Source: CAYZEZ01 sp964477295 (GTDB lineage Bacteria; Bacteroidota; Bacteroidia; Bacteroidales; SM23-62). Taken from it: DNA of 6,341 bases. The stretch covers positions 1-6,341 of the forward strand of contig CAYZEZ010000274.1 in NCBI GenBank assembly GCA_964477295.1, written 5' to 3'. The notes under the pieces were generated by a model. It saw only the letters and a list, made by a program, of their open reading frames with translations. It did no database searches and had not been told where the DNA came from. The position numbers and the translations under genes are program-made. This document shows, piece after piece, positions 1 to 6,227 of this stretch (position 1 is its first letter; each line of letters begins with the position of its first letter).

Positions 1-35
1 GAACTGTCGATCGATAAGAATTCTTCAATTTCCAT
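1..35 (-). CDS. possible 5' end of a divergent gene (partial)
   Basis: Read on the minus strand, an ATG at 35-33 opens a frame that stays open to the window edge and gives MEIEEFLSIDS. An in-frame TAA four codons upstream (47-45) makes this ATG the first ATG available in the frame. The acidic start followed by a hydrophobic residue pair is protein-like, and an AT-rich gap lies upstream on that strand, as expected for a gene transcribed away from msrA. Only eleven codons are visible, so chance is a real alternative and no family can be assigned. No recognisable ribosome binding site precedes it, which is normal for Bacteroidota and therefore not informative. Confidence 0.3.
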   Translation of the reverse strand, partial: MEIEEFLSIDS

Positions 36-123
36 GATATAAAATTAGATAATTCTGGACACATATAAACCATTTGTTTCAATTGCCGTAAGTTGAAGAA
101 GTTGTGTTAAAACTCCCCTTCGG

Positions 124-198
124 GTCATTCTTAACTTGTTTCAGAATCTGATTATCAACTGTTTAGATCCCGATCCCAAGTATTCGGGACGGGATGAC
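124..198. repeat. REP-like bipartite palindromic repeat, copy 1
   Basis: The left arm (124-149) starts GTCATTC and ends AATCT. After a 15-base linker, the right arm (165-198) starts AGATCCC and ends GGGATGAC, so the outer ends are inverted copies of each other. The left arm matches the reverse complement of the right arm of the copy at 6106-6131 at 20 of 26 positions by eye. The consensus resembles 'GTCAT-CC-GAA...TTTC-GGATCT' repeats that I recall as common between genes in Bacteroidota genomes. The two arms differ internally, because the right arm carries an extra GC-rich hairpin. A partial third copy lies at 240-253. The function is unknown: transcript end, mRNA stabiliser, or remnant of a small mobile element are all possible. 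Confidence 0.7.
167..195. terminator. strong GC-rich hairpin inside REP copy 1
   Basis: Bases 167-172 (ATCCCG) pair with 190-195 (CGGGAT), and 174-177 (TCCC) pair with 186-189 (GGGA). A173 is left as a single-base bulge and 178-185 forms an eight-base loop. That gives about ten base pairs, mostly G-C, in an AT-rich surrounding. It would fold in RNA from either strand. No T-run follows on the plus strand, so a classical intrinsic terminator is not supported. The structure is certain as sequence; the role as terminator is a guess. Confidence 0.35.
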
Positions 199-239
199 TA
201 GATGTCAATTATAGTATGAATCTCAGTTTCTGAGTTCTG

Positions 240-253
240 TTCTTCGGGATGAC
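240..253. repeat. partial REP-like half-element
   Basis: The segment TTCTTCGGGATGAC repeats the terminal part of the right arms of the complete elements at 165-198 and 6106-6131, which end in CGGGATGAC or TCGGGATGAC. No matching GTCAT arm is obvious within the preceding 40 bases, so this looks like a decayed or half copy in tandem with copy 1. Confidence 0.5.
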
Positions 254-423
254 TATTAATTATTAGTTTGCCAGTTTTTACACAACCCTCTGAAGCTCTC
301 GGATTCCCATGATTACAACAATTGCATTCCTCAATCCAATCAGACATGAACAATTTTCCGGATGTAATGTTATTAATAGGCAAAATATTTATAATATAGA
401 ATCGTTTTAAATAGAAATGACAT

Positions 424-1074
424 ATGAAACGGACAATATTTGTTTTATTTTTAAGCTATTCATTATTAATATTTTATAGCAATTCATGTGCGCAAAAAGT
501 GAAAGAATCATCAAGCATGGAAAATGAACAGGATCATAAAAACAACCTGGAAATTGCCACTTTTGGAACTGGCTGTTTCTGGTGCACAGAAGCTGTATAT
601 GAAAGACTTGAAGGTGTGGAGAGGGTAGTATCGGGATATTCCGGCGGCCATGTAAAAAATCCGTCGTACAGGGAAGTTTGTAACGGAACTACCGGTCATG
701 CCGAGGTATGCCAGATCTATTTCGATCCTGATATTATCTCATTTGATGAATTACTTGATGTATTCTGGCATACGCATAATCCTACAACGATTAACAGGCA
801 GGGCAATGATGTGGGTACGCAATACAGGTCTGCAATTTTTTATCATAATGAGAATCAGAAAAGGATAGCCGAGGCCTCTAAAAATATAATGGAAGTTTCT
901 GGAGAGTTCAATGATCCGATCGTGACTGAGATCACGGAATTCACAAATTTTTATAAAGCTGAAGACTATCACCAGGACTACTTTGCCAACAATCCAAACC
1001 AGCCCTATTGCACCTTTATTGTGGCGCCCAAGGTGAAGAAATTCACATCAAAATATCCCGATAAGTTAAAGTAA
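424..1074 (+). CDS. msrA: peptide methionine sulfoxide reductase MsrA, lipoprotein form
   Basis: MsrA reduces the S-epimer of methionine sulfoxide, free or in proteins, back to methionine. The GCFWCTE motif (residues 50-56) holds the catalytic Cys51. Other family marks are GYSGG (71-75), GHAEV with the likely proton-donor Glu94 (91-95), GTQYRS (131-136) and YHQDYF (182-187). PYC with Cys196 matches the position of the usual resolving cysteine. The core (about 44-208) is full length. The N-terminus (MKR, then hydrophobic residues 4-18, then SNSC with Cys22) reads as a lipoprotein signal peptide, though the -3 residue is Ser rather than Leu. A polar linker follows (23-43). The enzyme is therefore probably membrane-anchored and faces the periplasm, repairing envelope proteins; its reductant there is not evident in this window. 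I chose ATG424 because it supplies this signal. The internal ATG517 would give a cytoplasmic form. No MsrB domain is fused or adjacent. The family assignment is secure; lipidation is inferred. Confidence 0.96.
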   Translation: MKRTIFVLFLSYSLLIFYSNSCAQKVKESSSMENEQDHKNNLEIATFGTGCFWCTEAVYERLEGVERVVSGYSGGHVKNPSYREVCNGTTGHAEVCQIYFDPDIISFDELLDVFWHTHNPTTINRQGNDVGTQYRSAIFYHNENQKRIAEASKNIMEVSGEFNDPIVTEITEFTNFYKAEDYHQDYFANNPNQPYCTFIVAPKVKKFTSKYPDKLK

Positions 1075-1140
1075 GTGATTATCAGGCAAGGTTCTGCAAG
1101 AAACATTTGTTATACTATTTTCATTTAAAACCTGCTGGTT

Positions 1141-1165
1141 ACAAATAGTTTTATAGCTATCTTGT
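1141..1165. repeat. imperfect inverted repeat upstream of the symporter gene
   Basis: ACAAATAG (1141-1148) is mirrored by CTATCTTGT (1157-1165) with one extra base in the right half, leaving an eight-base spacer. It ends ten bases before the ATG of the symporter gene, so it could be an operator or a weak mRNA hairpin over the initiation region. It is AT-rich and short, and chance is a fair alternative. The rest of the 101-bp gap after msrA shows only a four-pair AACC/GGTT stem (1129-1140) and no convincing terminator or promoter. Confidence 0.25.
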
Positions 1166-1175
1166 CTCCGGTTTT

Positions 1176-2678
1176 ATGAAAATCTCATCAAAATATATCG
1201 GGCTCCTCCTGGGGATTTTGATTTTCCTTATCATCCTTTTATTTACCGATCTGAAACCGGGGCATCCGGAAGTCACCCGCACACTGGCTGTTGCTCTTCT
1301 TATGGCCACATGGTGGGTTACCGAGGCAATTCCCCTTGCTGTCACTGCATTGGTTCCTCTTTTTCTCTTTCCAATGCTTGGTATACTCGACGGGAAGATG
1401 GTTTCTGCGACATACATGAACCATATCATTTTCGTTTATGTCGGAGGATTTGCCATGGCACTTGCCATGGAGAAGTGGAACCTGCATAAAAGAATTGCCC
1501 TTAAAATACTGATGCTTGCCGGCGTCAGCCCCGGAAGGATCCTATTCGGATTCATGCTGGCTACGGCCTTCCTGTCTATGTGGATATCCAATACAGCCAC
1601 CACCATGATGATGATTCCGATCGTAATGTCCATCGTACTCAGCCTGGAGGATTCATTGGGGAAAAAGAAAATGGCAAAATATGCCACCGGGCTTTTCCTG
1701 GCCATCGCCTATAGTGCCTCGATAGGGGGGATGTCAACCCTGGTAGGGTCCCCGACCAACCTGGTCTTTCCAAAAACTCTTACACTCCTGTATCCCGGAG
1801 CACCGGATATATCATTCGCCAATTGGTTCTTTTTTGCCTTCCCCATAACCATAATCATGTTTGGGTCGATCTGGCTGGTGATATATATCATCTACCGGCC
1901 AAAAGAAAAATGGACCGGCATAAAGCAGCAACATTTCAGGGAACAGTATGACAACCTCGGTCGTGCCAGTTATGAGGAACGGGTGGTTTTCATTCTTTTT
2001 ATTGTACTGGCACTGCTCTGGATTTTCAGGGCGGATATTGAATTCGACAGGTTTCATATCCCCGGGTGGGCCTCTGTTTTTGGTAGCCCGGAATTTATCA
2101 ATGATGGGACGGTAGCTGTGATGATGGCCGTTTTATTATTCATCGTACCCGCACGAAACGGCGATTCAAAAAGGCTAATGGACCTGAAAACCCTCCGGAA
2201 ATTACCATGGCATATTGTCCTTTTATTTGGCGGTGGATTTGCTTTGGCCCTTGGATTTCAATCCAGCGGACTGGCCCTGTGGTTCGGGGAACAGTTATCC
2301 TGGACCCGCAGTATCCAACCATATCTCATCCTTATTGCCATTGTCACAATGATGTCCTTCCTCACTGAATTAACCTCCAACGTGGCCTCCACGCAGATGT
2401 TGCTCCCGGTGTTTGCTGCACTGGCTGTATCCAGTGGCAATAATCCCATCCTGTTTATGCTCCCGGCCACCCTTGCATCATCCCTGGCTTTTATGCTTCC
2501 TACTGCGACACCCCCCAATGCAATTATTTTCGGAACTCAAAAGATACAGATAAAAACGATGGTCAGAACAGGGTTCCTTCTGAATATGCTGGGAATCCTT
2601 ATTGTTTTCCTGATCACCTGGTTGTTTGGAACCAGGTTACTGGAAATTATACCCGGTAAATTACCCCCCTGGTTGTGA
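1176..2678 (+). CDS. DASS/SLC13-family sodium:anion (di/tricarboxylate) symporter
   Basis: This is an inner-membrane secondary transporter of the divalent anion:sodium symporter family, which imports dicarboxylates, citrate or sulfate with Na+. The 500 residues match the family length, with roughly a dozen hydrophobic segments. The two inverted halves each carry a substrate/Na+ site: SNTATT at 138-143, and TSNVAST at 400-406, where the usual SNT is SNV. GSPTNL (191-196) and the segment from Ser435 through FMLPTATPPN (439-448) match the Na+:sulfate/carboxylate symporter signature, in which Pro442 and Asn448 are conserved. A hydrophilic stretch (241-267) and the polar loop at 326-344 separate membrane blocks. 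The FMLP.ATPPN form and the SNV motif resemble, from memory, animal citrate/dicarboxylate carriers more than sulfate carriers, so a carboxylate substrate is favoured but not shown. ATG1176 places a short basic N-terminus before the first helix. The gene lies 101 bp after msrA and 67 bp before the BNR gene; co-transcription is possible. Confidence 0.95.
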   Translation: MKISSKYIGLLLGILIFLIILLFTDLKPGHPEVTRTLAVALLMATWWVTEAIPLAVTALVPLFLFPMLGILDGKMVSATYMNHIIFVYVGGFAMALAMEKWNLHKRIALKILMLAGVSPGRILFGFMLATAFLSMWISNTATTMMMIPIVMSIVLSLEDSLGKKKMAKYATGLFLAIAYSASIGGMSTLVGSPTNLVFPKTLTLLYPGAPDISFANWFFFAFPITIIMFGSIWLVIYIIYRPKEKWTGIKQQHFREQYDNLGRASYEERVVFILFIVLALLWIFRADIEFDRFHIPGWASVFGSPEFINDGTVAVMMAVLLFIVPARNGDSKRLMDLKTLRKLPWHIVLLFGGGFALALGFQSSGLALWFGEQLSWTRSIQPYLILIAIVTMMSFLTELTSNVASTQMLLPVFAALAVSSGNNPILFMLPATLASSLAFMLPTATPPNAIIFGTQKIQIKTMVRTGFLLNMLGILIVFLITWLFGTRLLEIIPGKLPPWL

Positions 2679-2745
2679 TGAAAATCATATTCTGTTTCCA
2701 ATTTATTTGACTAAATTTATTGCATACCACCAATACTTTCCTACA

Positions 2746-5700
2746 ATGAAAATAATAAAGTCATTACCAGTCTTTCTAGTAATTCTATTTCTTCATATTA
2801 GTACCGTTTTCTCCCAACCACTTGATGTAAAAAAACTTACAAACATGAAAGCCAGGAGCATTGGCCCTGCCGGCATGAGTGGAAGGGTAACTGCAATCGA
2901 TGCGGTTGTGAGTAATCCAAGCACCATCTATGTAGGTTCAGCCTCGGGTGGCGTATGGAAATCAACCAGTGGAGGAACCAGCTGGGAGCCCATCTTTGAT
3001 GAACAGGATGTGCTCAACATAGGTGCGATTGCCATCACCCAGAGTAATCCTGATGTGGTCTGGGTCGGGACCGGGGAAGGGAACCCCAGAAATTCAGTGA
3101 ACCTTGGTGCAGGGATCTACAAATCTCTCAATGCAGGAAAGACATGGAAATTGATGGGATTGGAAAAAACAATTAATATACACCGGATCATTATCGACCC
3201 ACGGGACGAAAATACAGTTTATGTGGGAGCCATAGGTAACCCCTGGGCGGATTCCGACCGGGGTGTCTATAAAACCACCGACGGCGGAAAAACCTGGAAG
3301 AATATTTTGTATGTTGACAAGAAGACCGGCGTGGCTGACATGGTAATGGATCCAAAAAATCCTAACAAGCTGATAGTTGCGATGTGGGAACATCGCCGTC
3401 AGCCATGGACATTTAATTCGGGAGGACCCGGTTCTGGATTGTATGTTACCCTGGATGGAGGAGACAACTGGTCCAAACGGAGCTCTGAAGATGGATTGCC
3501 TGAGGGCGAACTTGGGAGGATCGGGCTGGCTATTGCCCCGAGTGATCCGGCTATTGTTTATGCCCTGGTCGAATCAAAGAAAAATGCCCTGTACAAATCA
3601 ACTGATGGTGGAAGAAAATGGGAGAAGATCAACGATAAAGATGAAATCGGCAACCGGCCATTCTATTATTTCGATCTGGCTGTCGATCCCAAAAACGAAA
3701 ACCGCCTGTACACTATATATAGCCGGATTGGATTAAGTGAGGACGGTGGCAAATCGTTCCGTACCATAGTCAGGAGCATTCATGTAGACCACCACGCCTG
3801 GTGGATACATCCTGAAGATCCCGATTTTATAATCGATGGAAATGACGGTGGCCTCGCCATATCAAGGGATCATGGAGAAAATTGGTATTTCGTCGAAAAC
3901 CTGCCCATCGGACAGTTTTATCATATCCGGGTCGACAACGATTTACCCTATCATGTATATGGTGGGTTGCAGGACAATGGATCATGGCGGGGTCCCGGGT
4001 ATCTCTGGAGTTACAGCGGAATTCGGAATGAATACTGGATACCTGTTTCGGGCGGCGACGGATTCGATGTAGTTCCTGATCCGGACAACAGCCGTTTTGG
4101 GTATGCCATGTCTCAGGGCGGATATTTAAGCCGGTACGATACCGAAACAGGATTCGATTACACCATCAAACCTACAGCACCTGATATAAAGACGATACTA
4201 AGATTCAACTGGAATGCAGCGATCGAGCAAGATCCTTTTGAAAACTCAACCATCTATTACGGCAGCCAGTTCGTGCATATGAGTACCGATAAAGGACTAA
4301 CCTGGCAGATCATATCTCCAGACCTCACTACCAATGATCCTGAAAAACAAAAGCAGGAAGAAAGCGGGGGATTAACACTCGATGTGACCGGTGCCGAAAA
4401 CCATACCACCATTATCTCCCTGGCGGTTAGCCCTGTTGAAAAAGGTATCATTTGGGCAGGAACAGATGACGGGAATGTCCAGGTAACCAGGGATGGTGGA
4501 AAAACATGGACCAATGTCGCTTCCAAACTTCCCGGACTACCTGCAGGAAGCTGGATCCCGCAAATCAGATCATCAAAGTATTCAGCAGGAGAGGCCTGGG
4601 TAGTAGCTAATAATTACCGCAGGGGGGACTTCAAACCATATGCCTACTATACACAGGATTATGGTGCCACATGGGAAAGACTGGTCGACGACAAAAAAGT
4701 TAAAGGATATGTCCTGTCAATTCTCCAGGACCCTGTCGAACCAAAGCTGGTGTTTCTTGGTAGTGAGCATGGTCTGTGGGTCAGTATCGACAAAGGCACC
4801 AGCTGGGTGCAATGGGAACACGGATATCCATCCGCCTCCACCATGGACATGGAAATCCAGGAAAGGGAGGCTGACCTGGTTATAGGTACATTCGGCCGTT
4901 CGGTTTATGTCCTGGATGATATTCGTCCCCTCAGGGAAATTGCCAGTACAGGAGCATCATCATTAAATAATAAATTCATGCTCTTTGATCCTCCCCGGGG
5001 CTATATATCAGGATATAAGAGAGCTCCGGGTGTTCCATCCGGTGGGGATGCTATGTACAATGGTGAAAACAGGACTGGCGGAGGAAGGTTGCGCTATTAT
5101 CTCAAACCAGATGCAGAAAAAGATCCCGTTACGAATGTGATTAAGAATGGTAAGAAAAAAGGATCCAAATCTGAAGATGAATCCGGAGACGTGAAAAAGA
5201 AGGAGAATAAAGTGAAATACGACAGCGTTAAAGTTGAAATATTCAGTGCAGATGGAGAGAAAATCAGAACCCTGATGGAAAAAGCCGATACCGGTGTGAA
5301 CACCATTGTGTGGGGTTATTTTAAAAAGGGAGTCAGATATCCCAGCAGGTATGCATTCGGTGGAAGACAAAGTGGGGGGAGATATTCGTCATCGGGATCA
5401 GGGCGAGAACCACGCGGATTTATTGCCCTTCCGGGAACCTACAAGATCGTCATGACCTGCGGAGACATCAAAGATTCAACATCAATTACTACTGAATACA
5501 GTCCTTTAATGCCGGTCGATCTGGATGGCATGAAAAAACAGGAATTGATGTTTGACGAACTGAATGAAAAAGCCAGCCTTGTTTACAAGGCCCTTGAGAG
5601 GTTGAATGATTCGAAAAAGACTACCGACAATGTATTGTCCCAGATAAAGGACAGGGATGAAGAGGACATAAATGAACTGAAGAAGGAAACAAAAGCAATC

Positions 5701-6006
5701 CAGGATTCCATTAAAGTACTCAATGAATTTATCTATGGCCAAAGCAGTGAGAAACAGGGAATATCTGAACGTCTCGAGGTAAATGTGTCGGGTAAGCTGA
5801 GCCAGACCCGGAATTTCCTTCTTTCCCGCCTTACAGGACCAACAACAACCGAGGAGAAATTGATGGATGAATGTGACATCATGGTGAAGGAGGCAATCGA
5901 AAAGGTAAATGCATTTTATACCTCTCAATGGCCAGGATACCGGGAAAAAATTGAAAACACAAAGTTGATCCTGTTCAAAGATTACGAACCATTGAAGCTG
6001 GAGTGA
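2746..6006 (+). CDS. large secreted VPS10/sortilin-like BNR (Asp-box) repeat protein
   Basis: This is a 1086-residue exported protein of the type often labelled 'glycosyl hydrolase, BNR repeat'; no catalytic activity is established by the sequence. Residues 1-23 form a Sec signal peptide (MKIIK, then a hydrophobic core, then VFS before Gln24). Eleven Asp-boxes of the S/T-x-D-x-G-x-T-W type begin at residues 73, 127, 177, 235, 285, 331, 373, 513, 581, 636 and 680, about 45-60 apart, plus the related GGLQDNGSW at 406-414. They indicate one very large or two consecutive beta-propellers (about 35-725). A Lys/Glu/Asp-rich linker (789-825) leads to a small beta region resembling FlgD-type Ig folds (826-858, IRTL and NTIVWGY). 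A Gly/Ser/Arg-rich loop (871-889), a PGTYKIVM strand (896-903) and a charged, probably coiled-coil tail (about 925-1075) follow. No T9SS-type C-terminal sorting domain is visible. The frame is open upstream to a TTG inside the symporter gene (2626), but only ATG2746 puts the signal peptide at the N-terminus. It probably acts in the periplasm or outside the cell, perhaps by binding protein or glycan. Confidence 0.93.
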   Translation: MKIIKSLPVFLVILFLHISTVFSQPLDVKKLTNMKARSIGPAGMSGRVTAIDAVVSNPSTIYVGSASGGVWKSTSGGTSWEPIFDEQDVLNIGAIAITQSNPDVVWVGTGEGNPRNSVNLGAGIYKSLNAGKTWKLMGLEKTINIHRIIIDPRDENTVYVGAIGNPWADSDRGVYKTTDGGKTWKNILYVDKKTGVADMVMDPKNPNKLIVAMWEHRRQPWTFNSGGPGSGLYVTLDGGDNWSKRSSEDGLPEGELGRIGLAIAPSDPAIVYALVESKKNALYKSTDGGRKWEKINDKDEIGNRPFYYFDLAVDPKNENRLYTIYSRIGLSEDGGKSFRTIVRSIHVDHHAWWIHPEDPDFIIDGNDGGLAISRDHGENWYFVENLPIGQFYHIRVDNDLPYHVYGGLQDNGSWRGPGYLWSYSGIRNEYWIPVSGGDGFDVVPDPDNSRFGYAMSQGGYLSRYDTETGFDYTIKPTAPDIKTILRFNWNAAIEQDPFENSTIYYGSQFVHMSTDKGLTWQIISPDLTTNDPEKQKQEESGGLTLDVTGAENHTTIISLAVSPVEKGIIWAGTDDGNVQVTRDGGKTWTNVASKLPGLPAGSWIPQIRSSKYSAGEAWVVANNYRRGDFKPYAYYTQDYGATWERLVDDKKVKGYVLSILQDPVEPKLVFLGSEHGLWVSIDKGTSWVQWEHGYPSASTMDMEIQEREADLVIGTFGRSVYVLDDIRPLREIASTGASSLNNKFMLFDPPRGYISGYKRAPGVPSGGDAMYNGENRTGGGRLRYYLKPDAEKDPVTNVIKNGKKKGSKSEDESGDVKKKENKVKYDSVKVEIFSADGEKIRTLMEKADTGVNTIVWGYFKKGVRYPSRYAFGGRQSGGRYSSSGSGREPRGFIALPGTYKIVMTCGDIKDSTSITTEYSPLMPVDLDGMKKQELMFDELNEKASLVYKALERLNDSKKTTDNVLSQIKDRDEEDINELKKETKAIQDSIKVLNEFIYGQSSEKQGISERLEVNVSGKLSQTRNFLLSRLTGPTTTEEKLMDECDIMVKEAIEKVNAFYTSQWPGYREKIENTKLILFKDYEPLKLE

Positions 6007-6062
6007 TCTTTAAAGAATTAACTTAATAAGGCTGGATTAGAAGTATTAATGATGGTCACGAA

Positions 6063-6131
6063 GTCATTCCGAATTTATTTCCGAACCTCATGATCAATTA
6101 GTTAAAGATCCTGAAACCCGTTCGGGATGAC
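6063..6131. repeat. REP-like bipartite palindromic repeat, copy 2
   Basis: The left arm starts GTCATTCCGAA at 6063 and runs to about 6087. The right arm (6106-6131) starts AGATCCTGAAA and ends TTCGGGATGAC. The arms are imperfect inverted copies separated by an 18-base AT-rich linker, and they share their consensus with the element at 124-198. The element begins 57 bases after the stop codon of the BNR gene and ends about 100 bases before the sigma factor gene, so it could mark the 3' end of that transcript. A T6 run at 6155-6160 lies downstream, but no convincing stem sits directly before it. The remainder of the 6007-6227 gap holds only a weak TTTG (6162-6165) that might belong to a promoter for the sigma gene. 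Confidence 0.7.
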
Positions 6132-6227
6132 CTGGCAATATCTTCTTGGCAGCCTTTTTTATTTGATTTAAAATATTTCTTGTCCTTATTCGTCTATATA
6201 GATTGAAAGAAGAATGATTTCAAAAAC

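Larger units (their letters stand above)
36..423. other. AT-rich intergenic region with REP-like sequences
   Basis: This gap of nearly 400 bp lies between the possible divergent gene and msrA. It contains a bipartite REP-like palindrome at 124-198 and a further partial copy ending in TTCGGGATGAC at 240-253, next to a small unproven minus-strand ORF (198-347). The last 60 bases before msrA are very AT-rich and contain TATAAT at 390-395, but I see no convincing partner box at the right distance and no clear match to the Bacteroidota TTTG / TAnnTTTG promoter. The msrA promoter is probably here but cannot be placed. I see no tRNA, riboswitch or typical terminator with a T-tract. Confidence 0.6.

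Noticed and set aside
390..395. TATAAT as a sigma-70 -10 box for msrA
   Set aside because: No fitting -35 box is found at 16-18 bases, the surrounding sequence is so AT-rich that the hexamer is expected by chance, and Bacteroidota use a different promoter consensus.
1157..2518. Several minus-strand ORFs of 60-90 codons opposite the symporter
   Set aside because: All are antisense to a full-length transporter with its family motifs intact, and none shows a domain of its own.
2626..2745. Upstream extension of the BNR protein from a TTG at 2626, overlapping the symporter gene
   Set aside because: The extra 40 residues have no secretory character and would bury the clear signal peptide that starts at ATG2746; the overlap with the conserved end of the symporter is better explained by a frame open by chance.
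2679..2745. Promoter in the gap between the symporter and BNR genes
   Set aside because: A TTTG-like box occurs (ATTTGAC near 2705) but no TAnnTTTG follows at the expected spacing; a separate promoter cannot be supported.
3377..3736. 119-codon plus-strand ORF inside the BNR gene
   Set aside because: It lies wholly in another frame of a strongly supported gene with regular Asp-boxes, and its translation shows no recognisable motif.
5008..5370. Two overlapping minus-strand ORFs (120 and 69 codons) opposite the charged linker of the BNR gene
   Set aside because: Their Phe/Ser-rich composition mirrors the Lys/Asp/Glu-rich plus-strand codons; they are antisense shadows.
5506..5928. 140-codon minus-strand ORF opposite the coiled-coil tail of the BNR gene
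   Set aside because: The hydrophobic, Phe/Leu-rich translation is what the complement of a Lys/Glu-rich coiled-coil sequence gives; no independent start signal or motif.
6151..6160. T6 run after GGCAGCC as an intrinsic terminator
   Set aside because: Only a GGC/GCC three-pair stem with a one-base loop precedes the T-run, which cannot form a stable hairpin.
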